A stretch of 64,000 nucleotides of DNA from Afifella aestuarii (GCF_004023665.1 NZ_SAUF01000005.1:62001-126000); one strand, 5' to 3'; shown: positions 33,736-42,904, numbered from the stretch's first letter. Numbers and translations: made by a program. The notes: generated by a model not told the origin, from the letters alone.

Positions 33736-35403
33736 ATGGCCAAAAGGCATAAAAGATTTGAGGCTCTGGAGAAGCGGCCCGTCAACCAAGACGGGTATGT
33801 GACGGAATGGCCCGAAGTCGGCATGATTGCCATGGGCAGCCCGAACGATCCGAAGCCGAGCATCAAAGTCAAAGACGGTGTGATCGTCGAAATGGACGGT
33901 CGCACGGTTGACGAGTTCGACTTCAACGAACTCTTCATCGCCAAATATGGCATCAACGCCAAGGTCGCCGAAGAGATGATGGCGATGTCGGCTGTTGATA
34001 TCGCCAGGATGATCGTCGACATCAACGTGCCGCGCGAGAAGGTCGTTCGCGTCTTCTCGGGTCTCACGCCTGCCAAGATCGCAGCGGTGATCGACGAGCT
34101 TAACGTCGTCGAGATGATGATGGGCGTGCAGAAGATGCGTGCCCGTCGCACCCCGGCGAACCAGGCTCACGTGACCAACACCCAGGACAATCCCGTCCTG
34201 ATGGCGGCCGACGCGGCCGAGGCGACCTGCTACGGCTTCGCCGAGATCGAGACGACCGTCGCGGTGTTCAACTATGGCCCGTTCAACGCGCTTGCGCTTC
34301 TGATCGGTGGTCAGGTCGGCCGTCCGGGCGTCCTCTGGCAGGACTCTCTGGAGGAATCGATCGAGCTCGAGCTCGGCATGCGCGGTCTGACCGCCTATGC
34401 GGAAACGGTCTCGGTCTACGGCACGGAGCGGGTGTTCATCGACGGCGACGATACGCCGTGGTCGAAGGGCTTCCTGGCCTCTGCCTACGCCTCACGCGGC
34501 ATCAAGATGCGCTTCACCTCCGGTACCGGTTCGGAAGTGCAGATGGGTTACGCCGAAGGCAAGTCGATGCTGTACTTGGAGATCAAGTGCATCATGCTGA
34601 CCAAGGCGGCCGGCGTGCAGGGCCTGCAGAACGGCTCCATCTCGTGCATCGGCGTTCCGGCCGGCGTCCCGGGTGGTATCCGTGCTGTCCTCGGTGAGAA
34701 CCTCGTCACGGCGTGCCTCGACCTCGAGAACGCGTCGGGCAACGACCAGACCTTCTCGCATTCCGACATGCGTCGGACGGCCCGCCTGTTGATGCAGTTC
34801 CTTCCGGGAACCGACTTCATCACCTCTGGCTATTCGGCCACGCCGAACAAGGACAACATGTTCGCCGGTTCCAATGTCGACATCGACGACATTGACGATT
34901 GGCTGATCATTCAGCGCGACCTCAAGGTCGATGCTGGTCTTGTCCCGAGTTCGGAAGAGAAGATCGTGGAAGTCCGCAACAAGGCCGCCCGCGCCATGCA
35001 GGCTGTCTTTACGGAACTCGGTCTGCCGACGATCACCGACGAGGAAGTCGAAGCCGCGACCTACGCCCATTCGAGCGACGACATGCCGCCGCGCGATAAG
35101 GTGCGGGACACCAAGGCTGCGCAGGACATCCTGAAGCGGGGCATCACCGGTCTCGATGTGATCAAGGCTCTTGCCAAGCAAGGCTTTGCGGATGTGGCGA
35201 ACTCCGTTCTGTCCATCCAGAAGCAGCGCGTGGCGGGTGACTACCTGCACACTTCGACGATCTTCGACACCGACTTCAACCCGATCGCTGCCGTCAATGA
35301 CCTGAACGATTACCAGGGCCCTGGCACTGGATATCGGGCCGAAGGCGAGCGCTGGAAACAGTTGCAGACGATCCGTCAGGCCATTCGGCCTGAAGATCTC
35401 TAA
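33736..35403 (+). CDS. pduC: Propanediol/glycerol dehydratase large subunit
   Basis: This is the B12-dependent catalytic subunit, 555 residues, converting 1,2-propanediol to propionaldehyde (or glycerol to 3-hydroxypropionaldehyde). The sequence is typical from RFEALEKRPVNQDGYVTEWPEVGM through TPANQAHVTNTQDNPVLMAADAAEA, where the active-site glutamine and glutamate lie, to DDIDDWLIIQRDL. It acts as a dimer of PduCDE trimers inside the shell. The ATG at 33736 has an AGGAAT-like site. Propanediol and glycerol dehydratase subunits are too alike to choose, but the microcompartment and the PocR sensor favour propanediol. Confidence 0.97.
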   Translation: MAKRHKRFEALEKRPVNQDGYVTEWPEVGMIAMGSPNDPKPSIKVKDGVIVEMDGRTVDEFDFNELFIAKYGINAKVAEEMMAMSAVDIARMIVDINVPREKVVRVFSGLTPAKIAAVIDELNVVEMMMGVQKMRARRTPANQAHVTNTQDNPVLMAADAAEATCYGFAEIETTVAVFNYGPFNALALLIGGQVGRPGVLWQDSLEESIELELGMRGLTAYAETVSVYGTERVFIDGDDTPWSKGFLASAYASRGIKMRFTSGTGSEVQMGYAEGKSMLYLEIKCIMLTKAAGVQGLQNGSISCIGVPAGVPGGIRAVLGENLVTACLDLENASGNDQTFSHSDMRRTARLLMQFLPGTDFITSGYSATPNKDNMFAGSNVDIDDIDDWLIIQRDLKVDAGLVPSSEEKIVEVRNKAARAMQAVFTELGLPTITDEEVEAATYAHSSDDMPPRDKVRDTKAAQDILKRGITGLDVIKALAKQGFADVANSVLSIQKQRVAGDYLHTSTIFDTDFNPIAAVNDLNDYQGPGTGYRAEGERWKQLQTIRQAIRPEDL

Positions 35404-35427
35404 GCCGCGGTCAGGAGATAGACAGAA

Positions 35428-36108
35428 ATGGCACAGATCACAGAAGCAGCTGTCCGTGACGCGGTTCGGGAAGTCCTGGCCCAGATGCAGCTGGCGGAAG
35501 ACAAGAGTGCGAAAAGCACTCCGGTTTCCGCCTTTGCACCGGTCGACAACTCCGCCGCCAAGATGACACTGCGTGAGGTCGGCCCTGCCAAGCAGGGTAC
35601 GGAGCCGAACGAAGTCGTCGTGGCTCTTGCCCCGGCCTTCGGCGACAAGCTGAAGGAACAGACGATCACTGGCATCCCCCACGCCAAGGTGTTGCGCGAA
35701 ATTCTCGCCGGCATCGAGGAAGAGGGCTGCAAGGGACGCGTCATCCGGGTCAAGCACACCTCCGACGTCGCTTTCGCCGGCAATGTCGGTGCGAAGCTCG
35801 CCGGTTCGGGCATCGCCATCGGCATCCAGTCGCGGGGCACTTCGGTCATCCACCAGCGAGACCTGTTCCCGCTTCAGAACCTGGAGCTGTTCCCGCAGGC
35901 GCCGGTGCTCGACCTTGAAACCTACCGCTCAATCGGCCGCAACGCTGCGCGCTACGCGAAGGGCGAGACGCCCGATCCCGTGCGCCAGAAGAACGACCAG
36001 ATGGCCCGGCCGAAATACCAGGCCATCGCTGCGGTCCTCCACATCCGTGAAACCAGCTTCGTCGATCGCAATGCGAAGCCGGTCGATCTGGAAGTGAAGT
36101 TCAGCTGA
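35428..36108 (+). CDS. pduD: Diol dehydratase medium subunit
   Basis: This is the 226-residue medium subunit, which with PduC and PduE holds the cobalamin. Residues about 4-19 ([16 protein letters not shown]) form an amphipathic helix followed by a linker, as in the encapsulation peptide of PduD in Salmonella, which targets the dehydratase to the shell. The conserved body starts near [26 protein letters not shown]. It is 24 bases after pduC, in the same operon. Confidence 0.96.
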   Translation: MAQITEAAVRDAVREVLAQMQLAEDKSAKSTPVSAFAPVDNSAAKMTLREVGPAKQGTEPNEVVVALAPAFGDKLKEQTITGIPHAKVLREILAGIEEEGCKGRVIRVKHTSDVAFAGNVGAKLAGSGIAIGIQSRGTSVIHQRDLFPLQNLELFPQAPVLDLETYRSIGRNAARYAKGETPDPVRQKNDQMARPKYQAIAAVLHIRETSFVDRNAKPVDLEVKFS

Positions 36109-36127
36109 GCGGACAGGGAGAAAAACA

Positions 36128-36643
36128 ATGTCACAGCAAGACCTGATCAACTCCATTGTTCGCGAAGTGCTCGCGGAGCTGGGCAACGGCGGTTCCGCCG
36201 CTGCCCCCAGCAAGGCATCGGCAAGCGGAAAGCTCGACCACACGAAGGACTATCCGCTCGCCAAGAATCGCCCCGAGCTGGTCAAAACGCCGGGCGGCAA
36301 GTCGCTTGAGGACATCACTCTTGAGGATGTCCTCAACGGCAAGATCGGCCCGAACGACATCCGCATCACGGCTGATACTCTGGAATACCAGGCTCAGATT
36401 GGTGAGAGCGTCGGTCGCCCGCAGTTCGCGGCGAACCTTCGGCGCGCTGCCGAGATGACCCGGGTTCCCGACGACCGGATCCTGCAGATGTACAATGCTC
36501 TGCGTCCGAACCGTTCGACGAAAGCCGAACTGCTGGCGATCGCGGACGAGTTGGAGAGCAAGTTCGACGCACAGATTTGCGCGGGCTTCGTTCGTGAGGC
36601 GGCCGACGTTTACGAGCGTCGCGACGTCCTCCGTAAGGACTGA
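36128..36643 (+). CDS. pduE: Diol dehydratase small subunit
   Basis: This is the 171-residue small subunit. The N-terminal helix (DLINSIVREVLAELG, residues 5-19) has the hydrophobic spacing of encapsulation peptides and is joined by an Ala/Ser-rich linker to the body, DYPLAKNRPELVKTPGGKSLEDITLEDVLNGKI. The body belongs to the dehydratase small-subunit family. Together with the pduD helix it gives the complex more than one targeting tag. Confidence 0.95.
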   Translation: MSQQDLINSIVREVLAELGNGGSAAAPSKASASGKLDHTKDYPLAKNRPELVKTPGGKSLEDITLEDVLNGKIGPNDIRITADTLEYQAQIGESVGRPQFAANLRRAAEMTRVPDDRILQMYNALRPNRSTKAELLAIADELESKFDAQICAGFVREAADVYERRDVLRKD

Positions 36644-36772
36644 CGAAAACGGACCGACCAAACTCCTGCACGTTGCTCCCCCTTGGAGTTTGGTTCTCTG
36701 CGAAACGGCGGGTGTACCCCCAATTGGCCCGCCGTTTCGCACCTTCCTCAAAGCAAACCTATTGGAAGAAAA

Positions 36773-38611
36773 ATGAAGGTCGCGGGCGTCGATATCGGAA
36801 ACTCGACCACGGAAGTTGCCCTGGCCGAATTGGGCGCATCAGGTGGAGTGCCGAATTTCCTGGCCTCCAGCCGCATGCCGACGACGGGCATCAAAGGCAC
36901 CCTGGCGAATGTGCCGGGTGTGGTGCGCGCGCTTGAGACGGCTGTGCAGCAGGCTGGGCTCGCGTTGGGCGACATCGACCTTGTTCTTCTGAATGAAGCG
37001 ACCCCGGTGATTGGCGATATCGCCATGGAAACGATCACCGAGACGATCATCACCGAGTCTTCGATGATCGGTCATAATCCGAATTCTCCGGGCGGGCTCG
37101 GCATCGGTGTCGGCGTCACGCACGACATCAGTGAGCTTGAGACAGCCCCGAAAGACGAGGCGATCATCGCCGTCGTCCCGAAGACCTACGATTTCACCCG
37201 CGCCGCACAGATGCTGGCAGCGGCGATCGAGCGCGGCGTCGATGTGACGGCCGCGATCGTGCAGGGCGACGACGGTGTTCTGATCGCCAACCGCCTTCCC
37301 AAGAAGTTGCCGATCGTCGATGAAGTGAAGCTCATCGATCAGGTGCCGCTCGGCATGCTCGCGGCTGTCGAAGTGGCCGATCATGGCCAGGCGATCCAGC
37401 AGCTCAGCAATCCGTATGGCATTGCGACGCTCTTCAAGCTGACGCCGCAAGAAACGACGATGATCATTCCGATCGCCAAGGCCCTCATCGGCTTGCGCTC
37501 GGCCGTGGTCATCCGCACCCCCGCCGGCGACGTCCAGACCCGGCACATTCCGGCTGGTTCGCTGAAGCTTATCGGCGAGCGCCGCACGGTCGACGCGCCA
37601 ATGGATTCCGGCGCTGACGCGATCATGGATGCGCTCGCCGAGGCCTTTCCGCTCAAGGATGTGGAAGGCGAGTCCGGCACCAATGTCGGCGGCATGGTGG
37701 CGCGTGTGCGTCAGACCATGAGCAACATGACGAAGAAACCGGCGTCGGAGGTGCATATCCGCGACGTGCTGGCGGTCGATTGCCTCGTGCCGCAGCGGGT
37801 TTCGGGTGGCCTCGCCCAGGAATTCTCGATGGAGAATGCCGTCGGGCTTGCGGCCATGGTCAACACTGACAAGCTTCTGATGGAGCAGCTTGCCGAAGGT
37901 CTGCACAAGGAGCTCGGCATCAAGGTGCAGCTCGGTGGTGTCGAAGCCAATATGGCGATCCTCGGCACACTCACGACGCCGGGCCTCGACACGCCTTTGG
38001 CGATCCTCGACCTCGGTGCCGGCTCGACCGACGCAGCGATCCTTGAAAAGGACCGTGACGTGCGCTCGGTCCATCTTGCCGGCGCCGGCGACATGGTCAC
38101 GCTCCTCATCCAGCGTGAGCTCGATTTGCCGGGCGGCAACGAGACGGACATCGCCGAGCAGATCAAGCGCTTCCCGCTGGTGCGTGTGGAAAGCCTGTTC
38201 CACGTCCGCCACGAGGACAACACCGTGCGCTTCTTCGAGGAGCCGCTCGATCCGAAGCTCTTTGGCCGTGTCGCCCTGATCACCCCGGACGGGCTTTCGC
38301 CGATCCCGACGCACCACACGCTGGACCGCATCCGCGAGGTGCGCCGCGAGGCCAAGCGCCGCGTCTTCGTGCGCAATGCCATGCGGGCGCTCTCCGCGGT
38401 CGCGCCGGCCGGCAACATCCGTGAGATCCAATTCGTCGCCGTCGTTGGCGGTTCGGGGCTCGACTTCGAGGTCGCCCGCATGCTGACCGATCAGCTCGCC
38501 CATTACGGCACGGTGATCGGCACCGCCAATATCCGCGGCGCTCTCGGCCCTGTGAACGCCGTGGCGACCGGCCTCGTCCTCAGCCATGCGCGGCGTCAGG
38601 GAGCGGTCTGA
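36773..38611 (+). CDS. pduG: Diol dehydratase reactivase large subunit
   Basis: This is a 612-residue Hsp70-like ATPase that swaps inactivated cobalamin out of the dehydratase at the cost of ATP. N-terminal ATPase motifs include VAGVDIGNSTTEVALAE and later LAILDLGAGSTDAAILEKD, followed by VVGGSGLDFEVARMLTD. It is the usual length for PduG/DdrA. The ATG at 36773 gives the conserved start; a longer frame from 36683 adds an unconserved leader. A 129-base gap separates it from pduE. It works with PduH. Confidence 0.95.
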   Translation: MKVAGVDIGNSTTEVALAELGASGGVPNFLASSRMPTTGIKGTLANVPGVVRALETAVQQAGLALGDIDLVLLNEATPVIGDIAMETITETIITESSMIGHNPNSPGGLGIGVGVTHDISELETAPKDEAIIAVVPKTYDFTRAAQMLAAAIERGVDVTAAIVQGDDGVLIANRLPKKLPIVDEVKLIDQVPLGMLAAVEVADHGQAIQQLSNPYGIATLFKLTPQETTMIIPIAKALIGLRSAVVIRTPAGDVQTRHIPAGSLKLIGERRTVDAPMDSGADAIMDALAEAFPLKDVEGESGTNVGGMVARVRQTMSNMTKKPASEVHIRDVLAVDCLVPQRVSGGLAQEFSMENAVGLAAMVNTDKLLMEQLAEGLHKELGIKVQLGGVEANMAILGTLTTPGLDTPLAILDLGAGSTDAAILEKDRDVRSVHLAGAGDMVTLLIQRELDLPGGNETDIAEQIKRFPLVRVESLFHVRHEDNTVRFFEEPLDPKLFGRVALITPDGLSPIPTHHTLDRIREVRREAKRRVFVRNAMRALSAVAPAGNIREIQFVAVVGGSGLDFEVARMLTDQLAHYGTVIGTANIRGALGPVNAVATGLVLSHARRQGAV

Positions 38612-38614
38612 GCT

Positions 38615-39277
38615 ATGGCCGAGAAGTCCGAACGTCCCACCATCAACGTCGCGGTCGTCCGCGGAGCAACGCCGTCGCTTTACGAATGGGTGTTGATCGG
38701 CGCTGAGGAAGAGGGCGTCCCGACCAAGATGGCCGAGGCGGCTTCCGGCGATGTCGTGGATGCGGCTTATGCGGCTGCGATCAGTTCGCGGATCGATATC
38801 GGTGTTGCGATCGGCGCTGACGCGATCGTTCTGCACGAACGGCACATGCCGCCCGAAAAGCCGGTCTTGACGATTCCCTACGAAGGCAAAGCCGAAGCCG
38901 TCTGTCGCCGGGCCGGCGCCAATGCCGCCCGCATGGTGGCACGCCTTCCGCTGCTCTTCGAAGACGCGGTCGAGGATGTCGACGAGCGCGTTCGGCCGGC
39001 CTCCGAACGACGCGCCGCAGCACAATCGGCGGCATCCGTTCCGGCTAAGACTGCTGCCGCCCTTCGGGATGGCAACGGCGGGGGCGTCCCGACACAAAGC
39101 CAGGCGCGCGCCGAAGGCGGTGCTGGGGGCAATTGCACAAATCAACAAGCGGCTGAGACAGCAAGACGGCCGGCCGGCGAGGCCTCTCCCGAGCTTGCTC
39201 TGAGCGAGGCCGACATACGCAAGATCGTCAAAATCGTCGTGGCGATCATCAAAGAACGAGGAACACAATGGCGCTGA
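38615..39277 (+). CDS. pduH: Diol dehydratase reactivase small subunit with C-terminal extension
   Basis: The first ~120 residues are a normal PduH/DdrB domain (AVVRGATPSLYEWVLIGAEEEGVPTKM and GVAIGADAIVLHERHMPP). The protein continues to 220 residues, against about 116 in Salmonella. The added part is a low-complexity Ala/Arg/Gly linker (about 125-195) ending in a compact amphipathic helix, residues 197-214, with core EADIRKIVKIVVAIIKE. That helix has the hydrophobic pattern of an encapsulation peptide, but at the C-terminus. It may send the reactivase into the compartment. The last bases overlap the pduK start, so the end is fixed by the sequence. The extension is seen; its role is inferred. 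Confidence 0.92.
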   Translation: MAEKSERPTINVAVVRGATPSLYEWVLIGAEEEGVPTKMAEAASGDVVDAAYAAAISSRIDIGVAIGADAIVLHERHMPPEKPVLTIPYEGKAEAVCRRAGANAARMVARLPLLFEDAVEDVDERVRPASERRAAAQSAASVPAKTAAALRDGNGGGVPTQSQARAEGGAGGNCTNQQAAETARRPAGEASPELALSEADIRKIVKIVVAIIKERGTQWR

Positions 39278-39960
39278 AGGCTCTGGGATTGATCGAGGCC
39301 ATTGGCCTGCCGACTGCGATCGCAGCGGCGGACGCAGCGGTGAAATCCGCCAATGTCGTGCTGCTCGGCTCCGAGACCGCAAAAGGCGGTGGACGCATCA
39401 CCATCAAGCTCGCTGGCGACGTCGGTGCGATCCGCGCGGCGGTGGCCGCGGGAACGGCCGCTGGTGCCAAGGTCGGGCGGATCGATGGTCAGCTGATCAT
39501 CCCGCGCCCGCACGACACGCTCGAAAGCCTGATCCTGCAGGCCGGTGGCAAGCCGAAGTCGGAGGCGCCGAGCGAGGCCGCCCCAGAGGCGCCGGCGGCA
39601 GAGCCTGCGGCCGCTGAATCTGCGCCGGAAGAGGCGAGCTCCGAGGCCGCCGGTTCCGAGGACAGCGCCGAAGGCGAAAGCGACGCCGAAGACGACCAAC
39701 CCAAGGCTTCGGAGGTGACCGGGCCGGTCGCTGAAGAAGCCACCCAGGTCGAGACGTCCGCCGCAGCCGATGCAACCCCGCAAGAGGAAGCCCCGTCCGG
39801 GGCAGCGGCCGATAGCAACGATGAGGCGTCCGACGAAGCTGGTGATGAAGACGCCGATGACACCTCGGATGGCGAGACGGGCGAGACGAATGCGACCGGT
39901 GAGCACGCGGCCTCAAACGGCCGGCCCCGCAAGGGACGGCGCTCCAGAAGAAAATACTGA
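39268..39960 (+). CDS. pduK: Microcompartment shell protein, PduK type with acidic tail
   Basis: Residues 1 to about 88 are one BMC domain (LGLIEAIGLPTAIAAADAAVKSANVVLLGSETAKGGGRITIKLAGDVGAIRAAVAAG). A tail of about 140 residues follows, very rich in Glu, Ala, Ser and Asp, with no predictable fold, ending in a basic KGRRSRRKY. Salmonella PduK also carries a C-terminal extension, but of different character. The tail likely lines one face of the shell and could bind cargo, cations or other proteins; this is inference. The start overlaps pduH by 10 bases. Confidence 0.9.
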   Translation: MALKALGLIEAIGLPTAIAAADAAVKSANVVLLGSETAKGGGRITIKLAGDVGAIRAAVAAGTAAGAKVGRIDGQLIIPRPHDTLESLILQAGGKPKSEAPSEAAPEAPAAEPAAAESAPEEASSEAAGSEDSAEGESDAEDDQPKASEVTGPVAEEATQVETSAAADATPQEEAPSGAAADSNDEASDEAGDEDADDTSDGETGETNATGEHAASNGRPRKGRRSRRKY

Positions 39961-40039
39961 CGGTCGGTGAAGACCGCGTCGCCGACGATTGGAACGGACG
40001 AAGAAGACCGCGCCGAAGGCGCGACTGAGGAGTAACTCG

Positions 40040-40822
40040 ATGGAAATCACCGCCGAAACGATCGAAGGGGTCACCAAAGAAGTGGTCCGGCGTCTTTCGC
40101 AAGCGGGAGCGGGCGCGGCTAAGTCGACGGCGAGTGCACCACCGGCTGCGGCCAAGACTGAGGTGACGCCGCCCAAGCCTGAGGCTGCCCAGAGCGAGGT
40201 GCCGACGAAGCCGGTCATTCGTAACGGCAATCTGGAACTGCCGGTCTACACCGGCGTCTCCGTCCGCCACATCCATCTCTGCGACGAACACGTGAAGGTG
40301 CTCTTCGGCGAGGGCTACGACCTGCAGGTCTACAACGAGCTTTATCAGAAAGGCTATTTCGCCGCGAAAGAGCAGCTGATCGTCGTCGGTCCGAAGCGGG
40401 CGATCGAAAAGGTTCGCGTTCTCGGTCCGACCCGGGCGTTCTCGCAGGTCGAACTGGCACAGACGGATGCCACCAACATCGGCCTGAAGCTGCCGGTGCG
40501 CACCGAAGGCAGCGAAGAGGGAACGCAGCCCGTCACCCTCGTCGGACCGCGGGGCACTGTGCGCTTGCCGGGCGGCAAAGGCGGCGGCGCCTTCCAGGCG
40601 CGGCGCCACATTCACCTCAGCGACGATGTTGCCCGCGAACTTCGCGTCAAGGCCGGTGACCTTCTCGATCTCCGGGTCGACGGTCCAAAGCCCACGACGC
40701 TGCACGGCATCTTTGTGCGCGTGAAGGCGGGCTGGCGCACCGAATTGCACGTCGACACGGATGAAGCGAATGCGGCCGGCATCCGGACCGGCCAGATGTG
40801 CACGCTCATCATTCCGCGCTGA
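40040..40822 (+). CDS. pduL: Phosphotransacylase (phosphate propanoyltransferase) PduL
   Basis: This is a 260-residue zinc enzyme turning acyl-CoA and phosphate into acyl-phosphate and CoA, so CoA is recycled inside the compartment. Two repeats with metal-binding histidines are visible, VSVRHIHLCDEHV and QARRHIHLSDDVA. Residues about 5-19 (AETIEGVTKEVVRRL) form an encapsulation helix with a linker, typical of PduL. The ATG at 40040 follows a GAGGAG site and removes a non-conserved leader. It feeds the kinase encoded in the leftward operon. Confidence 0.95.
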   Translation: MEITAETIEGVTKEVVRRLSQAGAGAAKSTASAPPAAAKTEVTPPKPEAAQSEVPTKPVIRNGNLELPVYTGVSVRHIHLCDEHVKVLFGEGYDLQVYNELYQKGYFAAKEQLIVVGPKRAIEKVRVLGPTRAFSQVELAQTDATNIGLKLPVRTEGSEEGTQPVTLVGPRGTVRLPGGKGGGAFQARRHIHLSDDVARELRVKAGDLLDLRVDGPKPTTLHGIFVRVKAGWRTELHVDTDEANAAGIRTGQMCTLIIPR

Positions 40823-40843
40823 GGAGGCTGAAGGGAGAGGGCG

Positions 40844-41659
40844 ATGGACGAGGCAATCGTCGACATGGTCGTCGCCAGAGTGATGGCGCAGCTTGAGGGC
40901 GAGACGCTCGACACCTCACCGCGGCGCGTCGTCATGCTGCTGAGCGGGGCTGCGAGTGGCTTTTACGCCGCGCGCGAAGGCATCCGCCGCCTGAGCGCCT
41001 CCAAGCACGAGCTCAAAGTGCTGATGACGCCGGGTGCGCAGCATGTCCTGACCGAAGATCTGGTTCGCCAGGAGGGCGCGAAGACGATCCTTCCTTACGA
41101 TCCCTGGCTCGATGTGCCCGAGCTCATCAAGGGGTGCGACCTGCTCCTCGTGCCGTGCCTGACGATGAACCTTGCCGGTCGTCTTGCCCTCGGGCTCATG
41201 GATTCCCCGGCAACGACGCTCTTTCTGGGTGTGCTTCTTGCGGGCAAGCCGGTCATCGCCATTCGCAACGGCGCCGATCCTGCGGACAAGCGCGGCGAGG
41301 TCATGGGGTCAAAGCCGGACGGCTCGCCCGTTCTCTGGTCGCTTCTGCAGGAATACCTCGCCCGGCTCGCCGCCTTCGGCGCGGAGATGGTCGACAAGCA
41401 AGACTTCTTGATGCGGATGGAGCGCCACCTCGTGACGTCGCGCCACGTGACGGAGGCGCCTGCCGTTGTTCCCCAGCAGTCGGCCACGGTCGCCGCTGGG
41501 ATATCGAACACGGTGACGCCAGCCGCGAAATTCGTGACCGCCAACGAGCTCCTGGGGCTTGCGCCTGGTTCTTCAATCAGCCTCGCGCCGGGGCAGGCTT
41601 TGACGGCCCAGGCGCGCGATGCTGTCGAGCGCCTGCATCTCAAGCTCGTTGCCGCGTGA
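40844..41659 (+). CDS. Microcompartment-associated flavoprotein (HFCD fold) with encapsulation-type N-terminus
   Basis: This is a 271-residue protein sitting where pduM lies in other loci, but not similar to it. After an N-terminal helix (IVDMVVARVMAQLEG, residues 5-19) it has a flavoprotein-type domain of the PPC-decarboxylase/EpiD fold: RRVVMLLSGAASGFYAAREGIRRL, LVPCLTMNLAGRLALGLMDSPATTLFLGVL. A C-terminal part, AKFVTANELLGLAPGSSISLAPGQALTAQARDA, may bind partners. Such flavoproteins occur in some microcompartment loci and may serve cobalamin reduction or internal redox balance; the reaction is not known. PduS is missing here, so it could supply reducing power for PduO. Confidence 0.75.
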   Translation: MDEAIVDMVVARVMAQLEGETLDTSPRRVVMLLSGAASGFYAAREGIRRLSASKHELKVLMTPGAQHVLTEDLVRQEGAKTILPYDPWLDVPELIKGCDLLLVPCLTMNLAGRLALGLMDSPATTLFLGVLLAGKPVIAIRNGADPADKRGEVMGSKPDGSPVLWSLLQEYLARLAAFGAEMVDKQDFLMRMERHLVTSRHVTEAPAVVPQQSATVAAGISNTVTPAAKFVTANELLGLAPGSSISLAPGQALTAQARDAVERLHLKLVAA

Positions 41660-41678
41660 CAGTGAAAGGACGACTGAA

Positions 41679-41927
41679 ATGCAACTTGCAACGGTAATCG
41701 GAACTGTCGTCGCCACGCGCAAGGATGATGCGCTCGTTGGCTACAAGCTCCTCGTCCTGGAAACCTCGGACGGCTCCCGTATCGTCGCCATCGACCTCGT
41801 CGGCGCCGGCGGCAGCGACACGGTTCTCTACGTCACTGGCGGCGCTGCGCGCGTGAAGCTGGATAAACCAAGCCCCGTCGACGCGGCTGTCGTCGGCATC
41901 GTCGACACAGTGGATGTGCGGTCATGA
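41679..41927 (+). CDS. pduN: Microcompartment vertex protein PduN (EutN/CcmL family)
   Basis: This is an 82-residue pentamer-forming protein of the EutN/CcmL/PduN family, which caps the corners of the polyhedral shell. The sequence MQLATVIGTVVATRKDDALVGYKLLVLE, then DLVGAGGSDTVLYVTGGAAR and VDAAVVGIVDTVDV, is fully typical. The ATG at 41679 has an upstream GGACGA-like site. The stop overlaps the pduO start (ATGA), so it is translationally coupled to it. Confidence 0.95.
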   Translation: MQLATVIGTVVATRKDDALVGYKLLVLETSDGSRIVAIDLVGAGGSDTVLYVTGGAARVKLDKPSPVDAAVVGIVDTVDVRS

Positions 41928-42904
41928 GCGTCTACACAAAGGGCGGAGACAAGGGCGAAACCTCGCTTCTCGGCGGTCTGCGTGTCCCTAAGGACAGCCT
42001 GCGGGTGGAAGTCTACGGGACCCTCGATGAGGCCACCTCGGCTATGGGCCTCGGGCGTGCCTCCTGTGAGGATGACGAGCTGCGCGGCGACCTCCATTGC
42101 CTCCAGCGCGAGCTGATCGACGTGATGGCAGAGGTTGCCTCCGGCTTTGACCCCGACAAGCCGCGCAAAGGCAAAGTCTACCGCGTCGAGCCGCACCAGG
42201 TGGAACATCTGGAGAAACTGATCGACGCCTATCAGGAAGAGCGTGTCCCCCAGAGAGGCTTCGTGACGCCTGGTGGAACACCGGCTGCGGCAGCCCTCGA
42301 CATGGCTCGCACCTTCGTGCGCCGCGGCGAGCGCCGTCTCATCGCACTCGGCCGGGAAGAAGAGATCAACCCGGTTCTCTTCAAATATTTCAATCGCTTG
42401 TCTGACTATCTTTATATGGCGGCGCGCATCGACGAGCAGCGTGCGGTCGTTCGCGAAGTCACCAGGCAGATCAAGAAAGCCAAGGCCGAACCCGAGGAGG
42501 GGACGATGACGGAACTCTGCCTGTCAGATTGCGATCAGCTGGTGGAAGCCGGAATTGCCCGTGCGGACGCCATTTCCGTGCCGATGGTGCTGGTCGTCGT
42601 CGACGCGGCCGGTGATCTGATCGAGCTGCGCCGCATGAAGGGCTCGCTGGGCGTCAGCCTGAAGCTTGCGCCGCACAAAGCCTATACGGCCGCTGCCGTG
42701 CGCTCGCCGACCCATGAGATCGCGAAACTATCGCAGCCCGGCGGTCCACTGTTCGGCATCGACAGCAACATTCCGAACTTCACGCTGGTCGGCGGGGGGC
42801 TGCCTCTTGAGCGCGGCGGCCGCGTCGTCGGCGCGGTGGGCGTAAGTGGTGGATCCGTCGAGGAAGATATCGATGTGGCCCGCGCGATGGTCGCGGCGCT
42901 GTGA
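41924..42904 (+). CDS. pduO: Two-domain PduO: ATP:cob(I)alamin adenosyltransferase plus GlcG/HbpS-type domain
   Basis: This is a 326-residue protein. Residues 1 to about 190 form the PduO-type adenosyltransferase (VYTKGGDKGETSLLGG and VPQRGFVTPGGTPAAAALDMARTFVRRGERR), which makes adenosylcobalamin from cob(I)alamin and ATP. Residues about 195-326 are a GlcG/HbpS/DUF336-type domain (LSDCDQLVEAGIARADAISVPMVLVVVD), known to bind haem in PduO. The fusion matches the full-length PduO of Salmonella. The reductant for cobalamin would normally be PduS, which is missing here. Confidence 0.95.
   Translation: MSVYTKGGDKGETSLLGGLRVPKDSLRVEVYGTLDEATSAMGLGRASCEDDELRGDLHCLQRELIDVMAEVASGFDPDKPRKGKVYRVEPHQVEHLEKLIDAYQEERVPQRGFVTPGGTPAAAALDMARTFVRRGERRLIALGREEEINPVLFKYFNRLSDYLYMAARIDEQRAVVREVTRQIKKAKAEPEEGTMTELCLSDCDQLVEAGIARADAISVPMVLVVVDAAGDLIELRRMKGSLGVSLKLAPHKAYTAAAVRSPTHEIAKLSQPGGPLFGIDSNIPNFTLVGGGLPLERGGRVVGAVGVSGGSVEEDIDVARAMVAAL

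Noticed and set aside
36839-39382. 847-codon minus-strand frame across pduG and pduH
   Set aside because: Antisense shadow of clearly recognised genes; rich in His/Arg/Asp and without domain motifs.
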